DNA of 64,000 nucleotides, from the NCBI GenBank assembly GCA_018907035.1, contig JACCIC010000176.1, forward strand, positions 1,122,501 through 1,186,500, written 5' to 3'. Each line of letters begins with the position of its first letter. Position 1 is the first letter of the stretch. Source of the stretch: Sycobia sp. Sy_11. Its lineage: Eukaryota; Arthropoda; Insecta; Hymenoptera; Epichrysomallidae. Positions 22,225 through 33,923 of this stretch are shown here, piece after piece. A program made the position numbers and the translations under genes. The notes beneath the pieces are model-generated. The model did not search any database and was not told where the DNA came from. It saw only the letters and a list, made by a program, of their open reading frames with translations.

Positions 22225-24516
22225 CACATTAAAGACGAAAACAGCAAGATTACGTTCTTAATCGACTCCGGAGCCGAAATATCCGTTTTACCGCGACGAT
22301 ACGCACAAGACGCTCAGATAGAAGAGCTTTACGCCGCGAACGGGACGCATATCAGTATATACGAGGCAAAGAAGTTGAACCTCGACTTCGGATTCAACAC
22401 CGAAATGTCGTGGAACTTCGTGGTAGCCGACGTGGAAAATGCCATCATCGGCAGCGATCTCCTACGCAGCTTCCACCTAGTCCCCGATCTCAGAGTACGC
22501 ACCCTGACGCACCAGTCATCCGGGGCTTGCATGAGATGCATATCCAAAGTAGTCGCGAATTTTACCGTGCATACCGTGCAACCGGGCAGCGCTTACGCGG
22601 ATATCACCGCGAAATTCCCCAAAGTAATGGGACTCGAGCAAAGTACGCCCAGGAGGGACTGCGGAGTCTTCCACTATATACAAACAACCGGACCTCCCGT
22701 AAGCCAACGCGCGCGCAGGCTACCACCGGAAAAGCTACGCGCGGCCAAGGAGCAGTTCGAGGAGAGAAAGAGCCCGTGGGCAAGCCCCATCCACCTTGTA
22801 CCCTAGAAGGACGGGGAATGGCGGATATGCGGAGACTATCGGCGTCTCAACAGCATGACCATCGCGGACAAATACCCGACACCGCATATCCAGGATTTTC
22901 CGAACTTCCTGGCCGGGAAGAACGGCTTCTCCAAACTTGACCTCCATGCCGCGTACCATCAAATACCTCTCACGGAGGAAGATAAGGAGAAGACGGCCGT
23001 GATTACGCCCTTCGGTCTTTTCGAATACAACGTGATGACGTTTGGATTGCGTAACGTCGGACAAACGTTCGAGCGTTACATTAACAGCGCGTTAGGCAGC
23101 CTCCGTTGCGCGTTTGTGTTCCTCGACGATATTCCCATCGCGTCGAGCAACGAGGAAGAACACAAGCGCGACCTGGAGAAGGTCCTTAGTAAGCTAGAGA
23201 AATACTCGCTGCGACTCAACGTCAAGAAGTGTAAGTTCGGGCAGGCCGAAGTAGAATTCTTAGGGCACACGATTAATACCACCAGGTTTAAGCCGACCGC
23301 GGAGAAGCTCGACGCCGTCAGGAGCTTCCCGAAACCCGCGACGATACAAGACATGTGGCGTTTCCTAGGGCTGATCAATTTTTATAACGCGTGGATTCCC
23401 CACGCGGCCGAGATCCAGAAACCTCTCACGAAATACCTGCAGGGCGCGAAAAAGACAGATAATCGCGCTATCCGTTGGTGTCCCGAGGCCGAGCAAGCAT
23501 TCGAAAAATGCCAGCAGTCGGTGCTTGATATCGCGGAGATGGGCTTCCCGGACGAGGACGCGGAGATACGACTAGTTACCGACGCATCAAATACCGCGAT
23601 GGGAGCCGCGCTCAAGCAAAAAGACGAAGAACAATGGCGTCCTATCGCATTTTTCTCCAAGAAATTCAACAATGCACAAGACAAATACGCGACAATCGAC
23701 CGCGAGCTGACGACGATATATTACGCGATACGCAAGTTTTTCTATTATTTAGAGGGACGCGAATTCGCAATCGTCAGCGATCACAAGCCACTTATGTATG
23801 TAATGACGCAAAATCAGGACAAGGCGCCCGCGCTACGCTGTCGGCAGCTCAACTATATCGCGCAATTCAACGCGAAAATCGTATACCGAGCAGGGGACGA
23901 AAACGTAGTTGCCGACGCACTGTCGCGCATCGAGTCATTCCGCATACCTATTATGTTTAACTGGAGCGACCCATGGAACAGATACGAGGAGGACGTCGAC
24001 GCGGTCAGAAAGGACGTAAACGCCTTCCGCCTCCCGACACTGTTCGACGCGAAAAAACTTGCGAAAGAGCCAGACTCAGATCCGGATCTGTATCGAGTTT
24101 TACGCGATCCGCAACACCCGTTAAAGCTGAGGCAACTCACCTTTAACGACGACCCGACCTTACCGTTCTACTGCGATATACAGGGAGACACCATTCGGCC
24201 GTATATTCCCGAATCGCTGCGCGACGAGGTTTTTAACCTATTCCACGGGACATCGCATCCGAGCGGAAAGGTCACCGATGGGCTGATACGCCGGCAGTAC
24301 GTGTGGCCGGACATGATTCGAGAGATCACTAGGAAATGCAGGGAATGCGTGGAGTGTCAGCTCTCCAAAGTAGCGCGACACAACAAGCCGCTGCCCGATC
24401 ATTTCACAGCGCCAGACGCGCGGTTTAAACACATACACATCGACATAGTCGGACCGCTCACCACGAGGAGTGACTATCAGTACATCCTCACTATGATCGA
24501 ACGATATTCGCGATGA
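22165..24516 (+). pseudogene. Pol: protease, reverse transcriptase, RNase H, integrase N-terminal half (Mag-like)
   Basis: One frame with a single internal TAG at 22804-22806 and ending at a TGA. Order: protease with ITFLIDSGAEISVLPRR (DSGA) and AIIGSDLLRSF; RT with FSKLDLHAAYHQIPL (motif A), FGLRNVGQTFERYIN (motif B), FVFLDDIPIAS (motif C, FLDD) and DMWRFLGLINFYNAWIP; RNase H with LVTDASNTAMGAALKQ, YATIDRELTTIYYAIRKF, VSDHKPLMYVM and VVADALSRI; integrase H2C2 zinc domain (HGTSHPSG, then CRECVECQLSK) and the first catalytic Asp (HIDIVGPL). The TAG falls between PIHLVP and KDGEWRICGDYR, at a normally coding site. Usual function: proteolysis, reverse transcription and integration. Confidence 0.92.
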
Positions 24517-25480
24517 CCCGAAGCCGTACCAATCGCGGACACCACCGCGCACGCAGTAATACGGGGTACCCGAAATTATCACAACCGATCAGAGGCGACA
24601 ATTCGAGTCCAGACTTTTTGAAGAACTCTTAAAGTTCTCGGGGTGCAAAAGAATACGCACCACCTCCTATCACCCGGCCGCAAACGGCATCGTAGAAAGG
24701 TGTCATCGCGACCTCAAAGCCGCGCTTATGTGCCAGGGTGATAACCCAGATTGGCCCAGAGCACTACCGATGATGCTACTGGGTTTACGCACACGCGTCC
24801 GCACCGACGTAGGAGTCAATCCCGCAGAATATTTATACGGCACGATCCTCAAGATTCTCGGAGCATTTTGCGTAGACGACGGAGTCGAAACCGACGACAG
24901 CGCGTTCCTCCACGATCTCAAAGAGTACATGAATAATGTACGACCGGCTCGAGTTGAGCACAGGAACACGCACAAACCCTTCGTTTACAAAGAAATGGGG
25001 AAATGCACGCACGTGTTTCTTCAAACTAACCCCAACAGGCCGACGCTATGTAGACCGTACTCCGGACCGCATCGGGTGTTAGGACACAATATAGACGGGA
25101 AAACATTACGCATCGACGTCAATGGTCGCGAAAAGACCGTATCCATTGAACGCGTCAAACTCGCGCACTACCTCAACGAAGACATAGAAAATGAAATCGA
25201 CACCGAGGATGATTTCTCCGACAGCGCGGATCAGCCTGACCGATCGCACGCGAACAGACATCTGATCATTAATAGCGACACGGGCGAGCTAACTGATGAT
25301 GATAATGATCGCGAGCTAGTGTCTCGACTGAAGGGTATCCTTAAGACGTCGAAACATCAGCCTGAGTCAGGCAGCCCTGCTAGAGGCATCCGTGGAGAAA
25401 CCTCCCACAGCGCCAACAAATATATCATACCGCAGCTACGCAATGGTAGCCGACGCGTAAAACATACTACGCAAAAGTAA
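24517..25480 (+). pseudogene. Integrase core and C-terminus (Mag-like)
   Basis: Continues from the TGA at 24514. A small deletion near 24563 shifts the frame, after which frame 2 reads on: IITTDQ (second catalytic Asp), TTSYHPAANGIVERCHRDLKAAL (catalytic Glu in IVERCH), then ALPMMLLGLRTRVRTDVGVNPAEYLYG. The C-terminal part includes PYSGPHRVLGHNIDGKTLRI and an acidic then basic tail of about 110 residues ending HTTQK. All three catalytic acids are still recognisable across the breaks. Confidence 0.88.
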
Positions 25481-25554
25481 TCGCAAGGACTCGTGCACAC
25501 CGTCCAACTCGGCGAGCTGGAGACAAGCTTCCCCAACGAATAACCAAGAGAAAC

Positions 25555-27324
25555 ATGTTCGTTTTGCAGGTGAAGGAGCCAGACAGTCTGCCGCTCGGGC
25601 AGGTAATTAATCAGCTAGGCGAGATAGAAAGGCTCATCGCCAGCCTACCGCGAGGCCAGTTTCGGTGCAGCTGCGAGCTGGCCGTGCTGGAGCTCGAAAA
25701 ATACCGCACAGAATTTACCGCTAGGTACGAGGACGAGGCACGCCGTATGCGCAAAGGCGTGCCACGTACCGTATATAAGGAGCGCTTTGATAGGGACTAC
25801 GTGCATCCACGGCTAGTCGTCAACGGCCAGCCGGTATTGCGCCTATTTTTATACAATATCCGCGTACCCGCGACTAAGAGCAAGATTGCGAACTACCTCA
25901 AGAAAGAGGGGTTCAGCGATGTAGTTGTGGATAAGGCCTTCACCAACGGCCGCACGACCACGGCCACGCTCAGTACGAAGAGCCTGGAGTCCTGCCTCAG
26001 TACATTGAAATGGCACTACCCTCGCGGAACCCCCAGTTCAGTGAGGATCTAGCCAGCGATATTCACCGCAGAAGCAGAAAAAAGAGCGCATCTCCCGCGA
26101 GCACCACCACTGCCCTTGCGAGTGCAGAGATTGTTGGGGTGCACGAAGGTGCTAGAGCGCATAACTGCGCCGCTCTCGTCCAGCGATTTCTTAGCATTGT
26201 ACAGCGCGCTGAATCAAGCGGAACAATTAATGGGTTGCGCATACACTTCGATGCAACCAACGAGCGGTACTTCGGTCCATCCGCGGTCAACACAATGATC
26301 CAGGACGCACAGCGGTTCAGGTTTAAGTCCGCATCGTTCCGGTCTGACTGAATCGCGATCGACGTGAATATCGTGGAGCGGGTGCTACGAGCACAGATTA
26401 GGCGTTTCGACGGCAAGAAGCCGATCATCGAGAGAATCCACACGAGTGATACCGAAATAACGGTGGAAGTCGTCAAGCTGATCGTGGACGCCTATCAGGC
26501 GAATAGCCTGGCTCTAGGTCCCGTCCGCGACACGTTCGATGGCGTCTTCCACGCGGAAAATGCGGATCATCCCGTGATGATCAATAACGTGCATTACCAG
26601 GCAATCAGCCTGACACACGTGAAATTCTCGAACTTACGTTGTCTGGAAATCGTGAATTGCACGAAAGTGTTTGTCAGACCCATTGTCGAGTTCATTAAAA
26701 ACAACAAGCAATTAGTCAAGTTCAACTTTGACAACTGCGCGTACCTTGATAAAGACTTTTATATTAGTGAAATATTCGCAGCCGTATTCTACGAGCGAGA
26801 ACGTGCTGCAGGCTTTTAGTTTCTCCTACTCGGAGAAACAGGAAAGACCTATGGGCAACGGGTACAGGTGGCCCACCGTCAGGGAGTCGCGGACGTTGCG
26901 ATCACTCCGCGTATACAAGAACCCATACGCCGAGGACTCGATCCTCGCTATCACCAGCAACGCTACAGCGCTGGAAAAGATAGTCATGAATGGGGTAACA
27001 TCTCCAGCGAACCTCCACTTCGACCAATGTACCTACCTACACACCGTTAGCCTAGACTATTATCCTGGGGCAAGCGAGCTACTAATGAATCTCAGCAGCA
27101 GAGGCGTGCGATTCATCACGGTCATTAGTAATTTGGGCAAAAGAAAGACCAGGGCTCTCAACGAGAGGTTCTTACAAAACGTGGCGAGACACAATCCGCG
27201 CTTCCACGTCCACCTTGAGCGGTGCCGGATCACGATTCCGGGCCACCTGACGCAACAATTGCGACGCGAACGCGTAGTTATCGACCAAAACGAAAATACA
27301 GTTATTGCACGACGCGGGTATTAA
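25555..27324 (+). pseudogene. Accessory 3' ORF: RRM-like then leucine-rich-like protein, not envelope
   Basis: About 590 codons in three overlapping pieces: frame 1 (25555-26052), frame 3 (26010-26819, with a TGA at 26349) and frame 1 again (to 27324). N-terminal Glu/Leu-rich helical region, then LRLFLYNIRVP, KIANYLKKEGFSDVVVDKAF and RTTTATLSTKS, which match the RNP2-helix-RNP1 layout of an RRM-like fold. After a basic Ser-rich linker come leucine-rich-like units: LRCLEIVNCTKVFVRPIVEFI, LVKFNFDNCAYLDKD, LRSLRVYKNPYAEDSILAI and LHTVSLDYYP. No signal peptide, furin-type site or fusion peptide is visible. TTCGTTTTGCAG at the start resembles a splice acceptor. Function unknown; RNA binding is an inference. 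Confidence 0.75.
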
Positions 27325-27487
27325 AATATACTATGTAATTACGTAGGTTAAGTTAGCTTGTAATGTACAGTAGTTGTAAGTATGTATATATCGCTCATAT
27401 ATAATCCTATGTATATACACCCTCATCCTAACCTCAAAATATACACGGGAGGAATTTACGACTTCACCATAGTCAAGTCGCAAAATT

Positions 27488-27500
27488 GGGGGGGGAGTGG
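27488..27500 (+). promoter_or_regulatory. Polypurine tract
   Basis: A G-run ending GGGGGAGTGG lies directly before the 3' LTR start TGTGGG, the normal plus-strand primer position. Confidence 0.85.
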
Positions 27501-27806
27501 TGTGGGAATCGTACACGGTACGAGCCCACGACGATACGCGCATGTGCACTAGTGTATATACTGCGCACGTATTATAGCGAGCGGCGGCGCCTCCGACTGC
27601 GTGGAGGGGGCCGCGACGCCGCGGCATTCCTGTACGGGCAATCGGTAGAATCAGGATCATATAGTCCTGCTCTGACCTATATCTTTGTAGTATCTCTTTG
27701 TATAATAAACTTATTGTTAACCGTTACCTAGTGTTTCATTGAGCAACCTCGGGAAGGACCGACGCGTGGGCGGTCGAGTAATAGTGAATATTACACAAAC
27801 CCCACA
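27501..27806 (+). repeat. 3' LTR, complete
   Basis: 306 bp, bounded by TGTGGG and CCCACA (short inverted ends). It matches the 5' LTR from GCGGCATTCCTGTACGGG to the end, with scattered substitutions such as GAACTATATC versus GACCTATATC. It includes GTATAATAAAC. Confidence 0.92.
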
Positions 27807-29660
27807 ATATCAATTTTACATCATTTGAATTCAAGCGAACAAGTTCTTGATGAAGAAACTTTTTAAATGCTTGTTTTCTTAATTGAAGCAACTTATTTCA
27901 CAATCTAAAAAATATTTATTTAATATCCAGTCACAAAAATTTATTGACTACATTTTAATCAATATTTACTAATATTTATCTAGTATTTTTTTTAGTTCAA
28001 CGATTAATTGGATAAATAACTACTTTCAAGATCTTAATTTCTTACATTGAGATATTGGTTTCATAAATTAAGAAAATGATAACCTTGCTTTTGTTACTGT
28101 AAAAAACAAATTTACTACTCTTCACTGTATAATGGAAAATATTAATTATAATATAAAAGATCAAATATAAATATAAAATATCACTTATATCTAAATATAA
28201 GAATATATTTATTGAATATTCGGACGCAGAGAATTTTATTAATTATCATTTAATCAATATTTACTAATTATTCTAATATTTTTAGATTACAAGAAACTGA
28301 TTGCTTATTAATTAACTTCTCTCAAGAACTCAATTCCTTATATCAAGACATTGGTTTGAAAATTTTACAATATAATAATCTTGAGTTGTACACTATAGTA
28401 CACAAATGGGTAATATGAGAACTGGGTTCTCCTGTAATTTTGAATTGAAGCGAATAAGTTCTTCAATAAGGAATTTCTTTTATAATTTCTTTTAATATCT
28501 TCTAATCATGTATATAGTATGTGTAAACATAATTGCTTTAATGTGTAAAGCATAATTAATTTCTAAATATACATGTTATATTTTTAAAAAAATTTTTAAC
28601 TTAATTTTTTTAATTACAGAGAAATATTGACTTGATATGAGAACCATTTTTTTCTGTGATATAAATACAAAAATTAATTATTTATGGATTTCGTATATGT
28701 ATTATGATTCAATTTATGAAAATATTATCTAAATGTGGAAAATCACGTTTTAAAATGAAAACGTTATATAAATTGTTATAATATAAGTATAAATTATATA
28801 TAAATGCATATACTATTCATTAGAATCCATAAATTCATTTCATAATGTATAACTATGAGAGATCTAAAATTGATATATAAGATTTTTATAATTGTCCACA
28901 GCGTACTGCAATAGCGTAATTAATAAGGTGTTAGCTTGCGAATCCAAAGGTCTGTGGATAGAATCCCGGTTAGGTCGAAGTTCTTTTAAGCGAAAGAAAT
29001 TATTCGCTTAGTTTAAACTTTTGATTTTTAAAATCAAGAAAATAATGCTTTGAATCAAGAAACTATGGACTTCTTTTACACATTTAGCATACTTGAATTT
29101 TCATGTTTCTAAAAAATAAAAACGTATTTCAAGTAATTATAGTTTTAAAATAGGAATCGAATTCTTCATTTTAAATTCAATTTTTCGAGTGAAGTATTGA
29201 AATTCTTAATCCAAGTATATATTCACTTAATTTTGTCGGCTTGAATCAAATGACTAAATTTTTTTATTCAAAATCTTCAGTTATTGGTTCAAGAAAATAT
29301 TTTCCTGAAATAAGAGAATGTTTATTGAATTTACAATCTCAGGTACCCACTTTCTAGAAAATATGGACTATAATCAAGGAGATATGTAATTAATCGAAGA
29401 ATTTATTTTCCTGATATTAAATTTGAATCTATTGGTTTAAGGATATATTTTCTCAAGATATGAAACTATTCATTTAAATCCCAATATTTGTGTTTTGTTG
29501 TTGAGAAAATATAAGCCGTATTTTATTAACTACTTACTTGGTTCAAGTTTATGCGATTACTTGGTTAAAGAAAATATTTACTTGGTACAGAACAATCGCA
29601 TCAATTTCTTAAATCAAGTAATATGTATTTGATATTAGAAATTATTTTTTACAGTATATA
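27807..29660 (-). repeat. Right arm of the large inverted repeat (family A)
   Basis: Reverse-complement counterpart of 17740-19424. It starts near the LTR edge with TTGAATTCAAGCGAACAAGT and carries a 28125-28690 segment also seen reversed at 3650-4220. The tRNA-like segment is at 28900-28980. No coding content except a random-looking 67-codon frame at 29623. Confidence 0.75.
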
Positions 29661-30160
29661 TATATCTATATACAAGAAATATGTTGAATTTTTTAAAAAA
29701 CCATTTACTCAAAAGAATGAATTAGTTTTCTCAAATGGTGGATTAGATATATTTGATTATTCCCTGCCAGTTGTAATATCTAATAAATATTTACTTAATT
29801 TTATTAAACGAAACACAAAGATTTAAATATTAAAAGTAATAAATAAATAATAAAAACTACAAAATATATATATAAATCAAAAAAATATTTTCTATTTTTG
29901 AAAAAATTATTTGCTTATAACATATAAATAGTTTTATTAAAAGATTCATTCCTTTAAATTTAATATTTAAATCTTTGTGCTTCGTTTAATAAAATCGTAA
30001 AAATGTTTATTAATTTTTAACAACTCGTTGGGTCTAATCAAATAAATATATTGCACCTTTTGATCCAGCTATTTAATTGTTCATATTGAATAGCTTTCCC
30101 AAAAATTGATTAGATTTGTTAAATTTGAGTGTATATATAGTTTTTCAAATATATATTTAT
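29660..30160. other. AT-rich spacer
   Basis: No feature. Two related phrases face each other: TTAAACGAAACACAAAGATTTAAAT near 29805 and its reverse near 29965-29990, a small inverted repeat. Confidence 0.45.
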
Positions 30161-30585
30161 TTAAATTAATAAATATTTTTTATTAGTCTTACATTCCAAT
30201 CAATTCAATCTAAAAATAAAATAAAAATTAAAATTAAAATTAAAAAAAAAAATAAATAAATAAAATAAAAGTTAAAAATAAAAATTAAATTAAAAATTAA
30301 ATTAAATTTATAATGACAGTCAGACTGTCCTTGTTTACATTCACCCCCGTAGACTAATCTGAAAATAAAATATTAGCTGAAAAAATTCTTTGTTAGTAAA
30401 GTGCAGTCTGACTGTCCCCAACACCCTTACTTAATTGAAGACTTGTCCAACGTTTCGAGCTCGCTACGGTTCCTCATGAGGGACTAATCTAAACCTTATA
30501 TTCTAATCTATATATACCCATCCCCACCACCAAATTTAGTAAATTAAATATAAATTCCCCCTCTACACAAATTGTCCAAAACCAA

Positions 30586-30936
30586 TCAATATAATAAGGA
30601 ATGATAAAGACTGTCCAATCTACCAGACTCTAACATTAAATTCACATTATTTCGATTCCTGGAAATGTGAATACTTTCAAGACTCTCCCGTTTATACTTA
30701 TTATTAATACCATGTTCCAAAATATCCACATTCACAAAATCAAAAGAATGTAAAAACTTTAAACAATGCTCTTTTAAACCAGAAGTAATATGTGAGCTAC
30801 GTAAACTATATTGATGCTCAGAAATTCTCTTTTTTAAATATCTACCTGTTTGTCCAATATAGTATTTATCACAATCCATGCAATTAATCTTGTAAACAAC
30901 TCCTGATTTTAAGCATAAATCATCCTTATTTTTCAA
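30586..30936 (-). pseudogene. GIY-YIG endonuclease domain of the Penelope-like element
   Basis: SGVVYKINCMDCDKYYIGQTGR holds the paired Cys of the Penelope zinc finger and the YIG motif. KKRISEHQYSLRS gives the catalytic Arg, and a C-terminal Glu lies in RESLESIHI. It nicks target DNA for insertion. A single frameshift near 30935, at an A-run, separates it from the RT-linker frame. Confidence 0.9.
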
Positions 30937-31091
30937 TTACTAATCAATCTACTCAAATTATTGCTATTTTTAAAGAAAATTTGAATGTTATATTTCCGAA
31001 AATTTCTTTTTATTCTTTCAGACAATCTTCGAACATATGGCAAGACAATAATTTTGCCTCCGTTAACATCAATTCCTGCACTATGTCTATT

Positions 31092-32261
31092 TTAGGTATT
31101 ATAAATGTCAAACAATCTCTCAGCTATTAATCTATTAATAAATTGAATTGGATAACCATTATTAAGGAAAGTTTCTTTTATTGTTTGTAAATTATTTTGT
31201 CTAAAATCTTTATGTGACAATTTAATTGCTCTGTCAATGACACCTTTTAATGCTCCAATTTTGTTTCCGAATTGGTGGTGTGAATTAAAATCTAAAAACC
31301 TACCTGACCAAGTAGGCTTTCTGTACCAATTAAGTTTTACCTTATTATTACTACATCTAATTACATTAATGTCCAGAAAACTTAACTGACTATTAACTTC
31401 AACCTCCCTTGTAAATTTAATTCTGTCATGTACAGAATTGAAAACATCCACCATTTCATCCAAAAAAACTTCTGGAACAATTATAAAGATATCATCAACA
31501 TATCTCTTAAATATCATTGGTTCAAAAAGCAATTTTGACAAGGCTATACTTTCCAACTTTTCCATAACTAAATTAGCTATAACCGGTGACAAAGGCGACC
31601 CCATTGGACATCCGTATTTTTGTTCATAAAATTTATTATCAAATGAAAAAATTGTGTTATTAAAAACCAAATTAATTGCTTTAATAAATTCATTCATTGT
31701 TAATTTTGTATGCAAATTAATTTCATTCCACTTTTCCTGTATAATATCATTTAACAACTCTAAAGGTACATTTGTAAACAAAGATACTACATCCCATGAA
31801 ATCATCTTGTAGTTTTTCGGAATAACAATATCATTTATTTCATTGTAAAAACACCAACTATCCTTAATGTAAGAACTAGTTCTTCCAACTATCTTAACCA
31901 ATATATTAGACAAAAATCTAGCAATATTATAAGTTGGGAAACCTATGGAAGATATTATTATTCTAAATGTCAGATTTTCTTTATGAATCTTGGGAAGCCC
32001 ATAACATTTTGCTACAGTTCCATATTTACATTTTAAATACTTATATGTAGTATCATTTATATATTCATTTCTTTTCCAATTATTTAATAACTCTTTCAAA
32101 TTATTTTGTAGCTTAATGACATGTGGATTACCAATCTTCAAGTAAGTACTATCATCATTGAATATATTATTTATACAATTTATGCAATCAATTTTATTGG
32201 AAGCTACAGGTACATTACCTTTCTCGGCCTTTTGAAAGATTATATTAGGGTTATTTTTCAA
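31092..32261 (-). pseudogene. Penelope-type reverse transcriptase
   Basis: 389 codons. Penelope hallmarks: AEKGNVPVASNK, YGLPKIHKENLTFRIIIS, SWDVVSLFTNVPLE (motif A Asp), QKYGCPMGSPLSPVIANLVME (motif B), FKRYVDDIFIIV (motif C, YVDD) and NSQLSFLDINVIR, with a C-terminal helical thumb. Penelope RTs are relatives of telomerase and use target-primed synthesis. All catalytic aspartates are kept. The N-terminus is short because the element is truncated. It ends at TAA 31092-31094, but the same frame continues with about 50 plausible linker codons (GGKIIVLPYVRRLSERIKR), so that stop is likely a mutation. Confidence 0.92.
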
Positions 32262-32469
32262 AAAATTCTTCGCAGTAATTAAATCATGTATAAAATTACT
32301 ATTTAAAAAATTATCAAATTTATTTTCTCTTTTAAAATTACTAATGACATTAACTAAATACTAATGACATTTTTTTTTTTTTTAATTTTAATTTTTATTT
32401 TTATTTTATTTTTAGATTGAATTGATTGGACTGTAAGACCAATAAAAAATATTTATTAATTTATATATG

Positions 32470-33090
32470 GGCAGTCGACAAAAGTACAATTCAATTGTTT
32501 TATTTATTTAACTTTATTTTTTGTGTATATGTAGTTCCGTTTAGTAAAATTCAAGAAATATTTATTACTTTTCAATAATTTATTTAGTGTAATGTAATAA
32601 ATATATGTTCGCTATTCAAATAAACTTAATTGTTTGTTTCAAATATGTGGTTTACTCTAAATTACAAATATTCATTCGTGTTCAATATGTATGTTTCTGT
32701 TTTAAACATAAATTTAAATAAATATTTGTTGTATTCTAATAACTATTGAATTAATTTTAATGAATGCATGATATAATGTAAATAGCAATGAAATAAAATT
32801 TATTATATAAAAATTTAATAAATGCTATAATATAAATAATTTACAGGAAGTATAATTTTTTATATCATATTAGTGTTATTATTAAGATCAACGCAGTCTT
32901 ATTATCAAGTTTTAAACTCAAAATTTTAAGAAAATATGTATATATATCTATTTTCTTAAAAATTTGGCAGCGGGGTGTAGCAAATGGGATTCATTGTTGT
33001 GAACGAAGAAATTCTTTAAGTGCGTATACTCAGGTATACCTTTTCGTAGCCTCGATCATCGCCACGCAGCGAATTTAAAATTTTAAGAAA
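32470..33090. other. AT-rich DNA with a family B copy
   Basis: 32590-32740 resembles 5560-5720. Nothing else recognised. Confidence 0.5.
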
Positions 33091-33149
33091 ATACGTGTGT
33101 ATATAAATACATACATACACACTTACACACGCAAGCAAGAAAATCTATA

Positions 33150-33375
33150 CGCACTTCAAGAATTTCGACACCAATTAATCCCTTTTATTACATCTATTGT
33201 TTCGGCGTCCCCCCTACTGAACGCCGTCTCTCCCTCGATCGCACCAACTCGAAAATCAACATCTGGAATATCGCACGAACGAAGTACCGACGTTCACCGT
33301 CGTAGCGCTGAGTGTCAAAATTTTACTGCAATGTCTAACATGGGCATCGGCGATCTCCCCTTATGATCTCTGGAC
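33150..33375 (+). repeat. Family E repeat, third copy
   Basis: Shares CATCTGGAATATCGCACGAA and GGCGATCTCCCCTTATGATC with the copies at 7155 and 14545. The 89-codon frame over it is not conserved. Confidence 0.7.
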
Positions 33376-33479
33376 ATAGGCGATGTTAGTTCCGTGGCAG
33401 CACCAGATTTTGCGGCAGAATCACAAATAAGGTCCGTCTGCAATCTGGACTATCGATAAATGCAGCGCATTGCTGAAAA

Positions 33480-33652
33480 ATGCTGTTCGGATATTTATAT
33501 AATTATACATGACGCATCAAAGCAAAGAAGGAGAAACAGCGGGCGCGTGTACTTTCTGCTGTTAAGGGGAGGGGCAAGGTGGTAGGCAGGCACGATGCCG
33601 AAAAGTGGAAGTAGGGAAAGTGAGGGACCGAGTGAAAAAAAAAGAACTGTGC

Positions 33653-33692
<40 letters not shown>

Positions 33693-33696
33693 GTGT

Positions 33697-33775
<79 letters not shown>
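33480..33775. repeat. Family F repeat with (TA)n and (GT)n microsatellites
   Basis: 33510-33650 is the reverse complement of 45390-45560 (phrases GGCACGATGCCGAA and CTTCGGCATCGTGCC). It runs into (TA)n then (GT)n of about 75 bp. The long frames made of YIYI, VCVC or THTH are microsatellite artefacts. Confidence 0.8.
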
Positions 33776-33781
<6 letters not shown>

Positions 33782-33883
33782 GCGTGACTAATTCTCTTCT
33801 CTATTTCGCAAATTTCGACTTCAATCGCGACCAAAATCCATTCTCTCTCTCTCTCACTCTCTCTGTTTGCGCGCGCGCGCGCG

Positions 33884-33884
<1 letters not shown>

Positions 33885-33923
<39 letters not shown>

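Larger units (their letters stand above)
19425..27806 (+). mobile_element. Mag-like Gypsy LTR retrotransposon with an extra 3' ORF
   Basis: Layout: truncated 5' LTR, primer-binding site, a long leader, gag (frame 2), -1 frameshift signal, pol (protease, RT, RNase H, integrase), a 3' accessory ORF, polypurine tract and a complete 3' LTR of 306 bp. GC content is far above the flanks. Lesions: two nonsense codons in gag, two in pol, a small deletion in integrase, and two frame breaks plus one nonsense codon in the 3' ORF. The two LTRs differ at a modest number of sites where both exist, so insertion is not very ancient. It sits between the arms of an inverted AT-rich repeat. Confidence 0.93.
30160..32465 (-). 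mobile_element. Penelope-like element
   Basis: A near-complete internal region: RT followed by a GIY-YIG endonuclease domain on the minus strand, with terminal sequences on each side in opposite orientation. Left: TTATTAGTCTTACATTCCAATC. Right: GATTGGACTGTAAGACCAATAA. Inverted flanking ends are common for Penelope insertions. The RT N-terminus is truncated at about 32340. One nonsense codon and one frameshift separate RT from the endonuclease. Fragments of the same family lie at 4830-5175 and 36240-37015 and in the claudin intron. Confidence 0.9.

Noticed and set aside
22410..22940. 176-codon plus-strand frame overlapping pol
   Set aside because: It is a shadow of the pol frame, which has clear protease and RT motifs.
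25555..27324. Retroviral-type envelope gene
   Set aside because: No signal peptide, transmembrane anchor or cleavage site; the composition fits a soluble protein.
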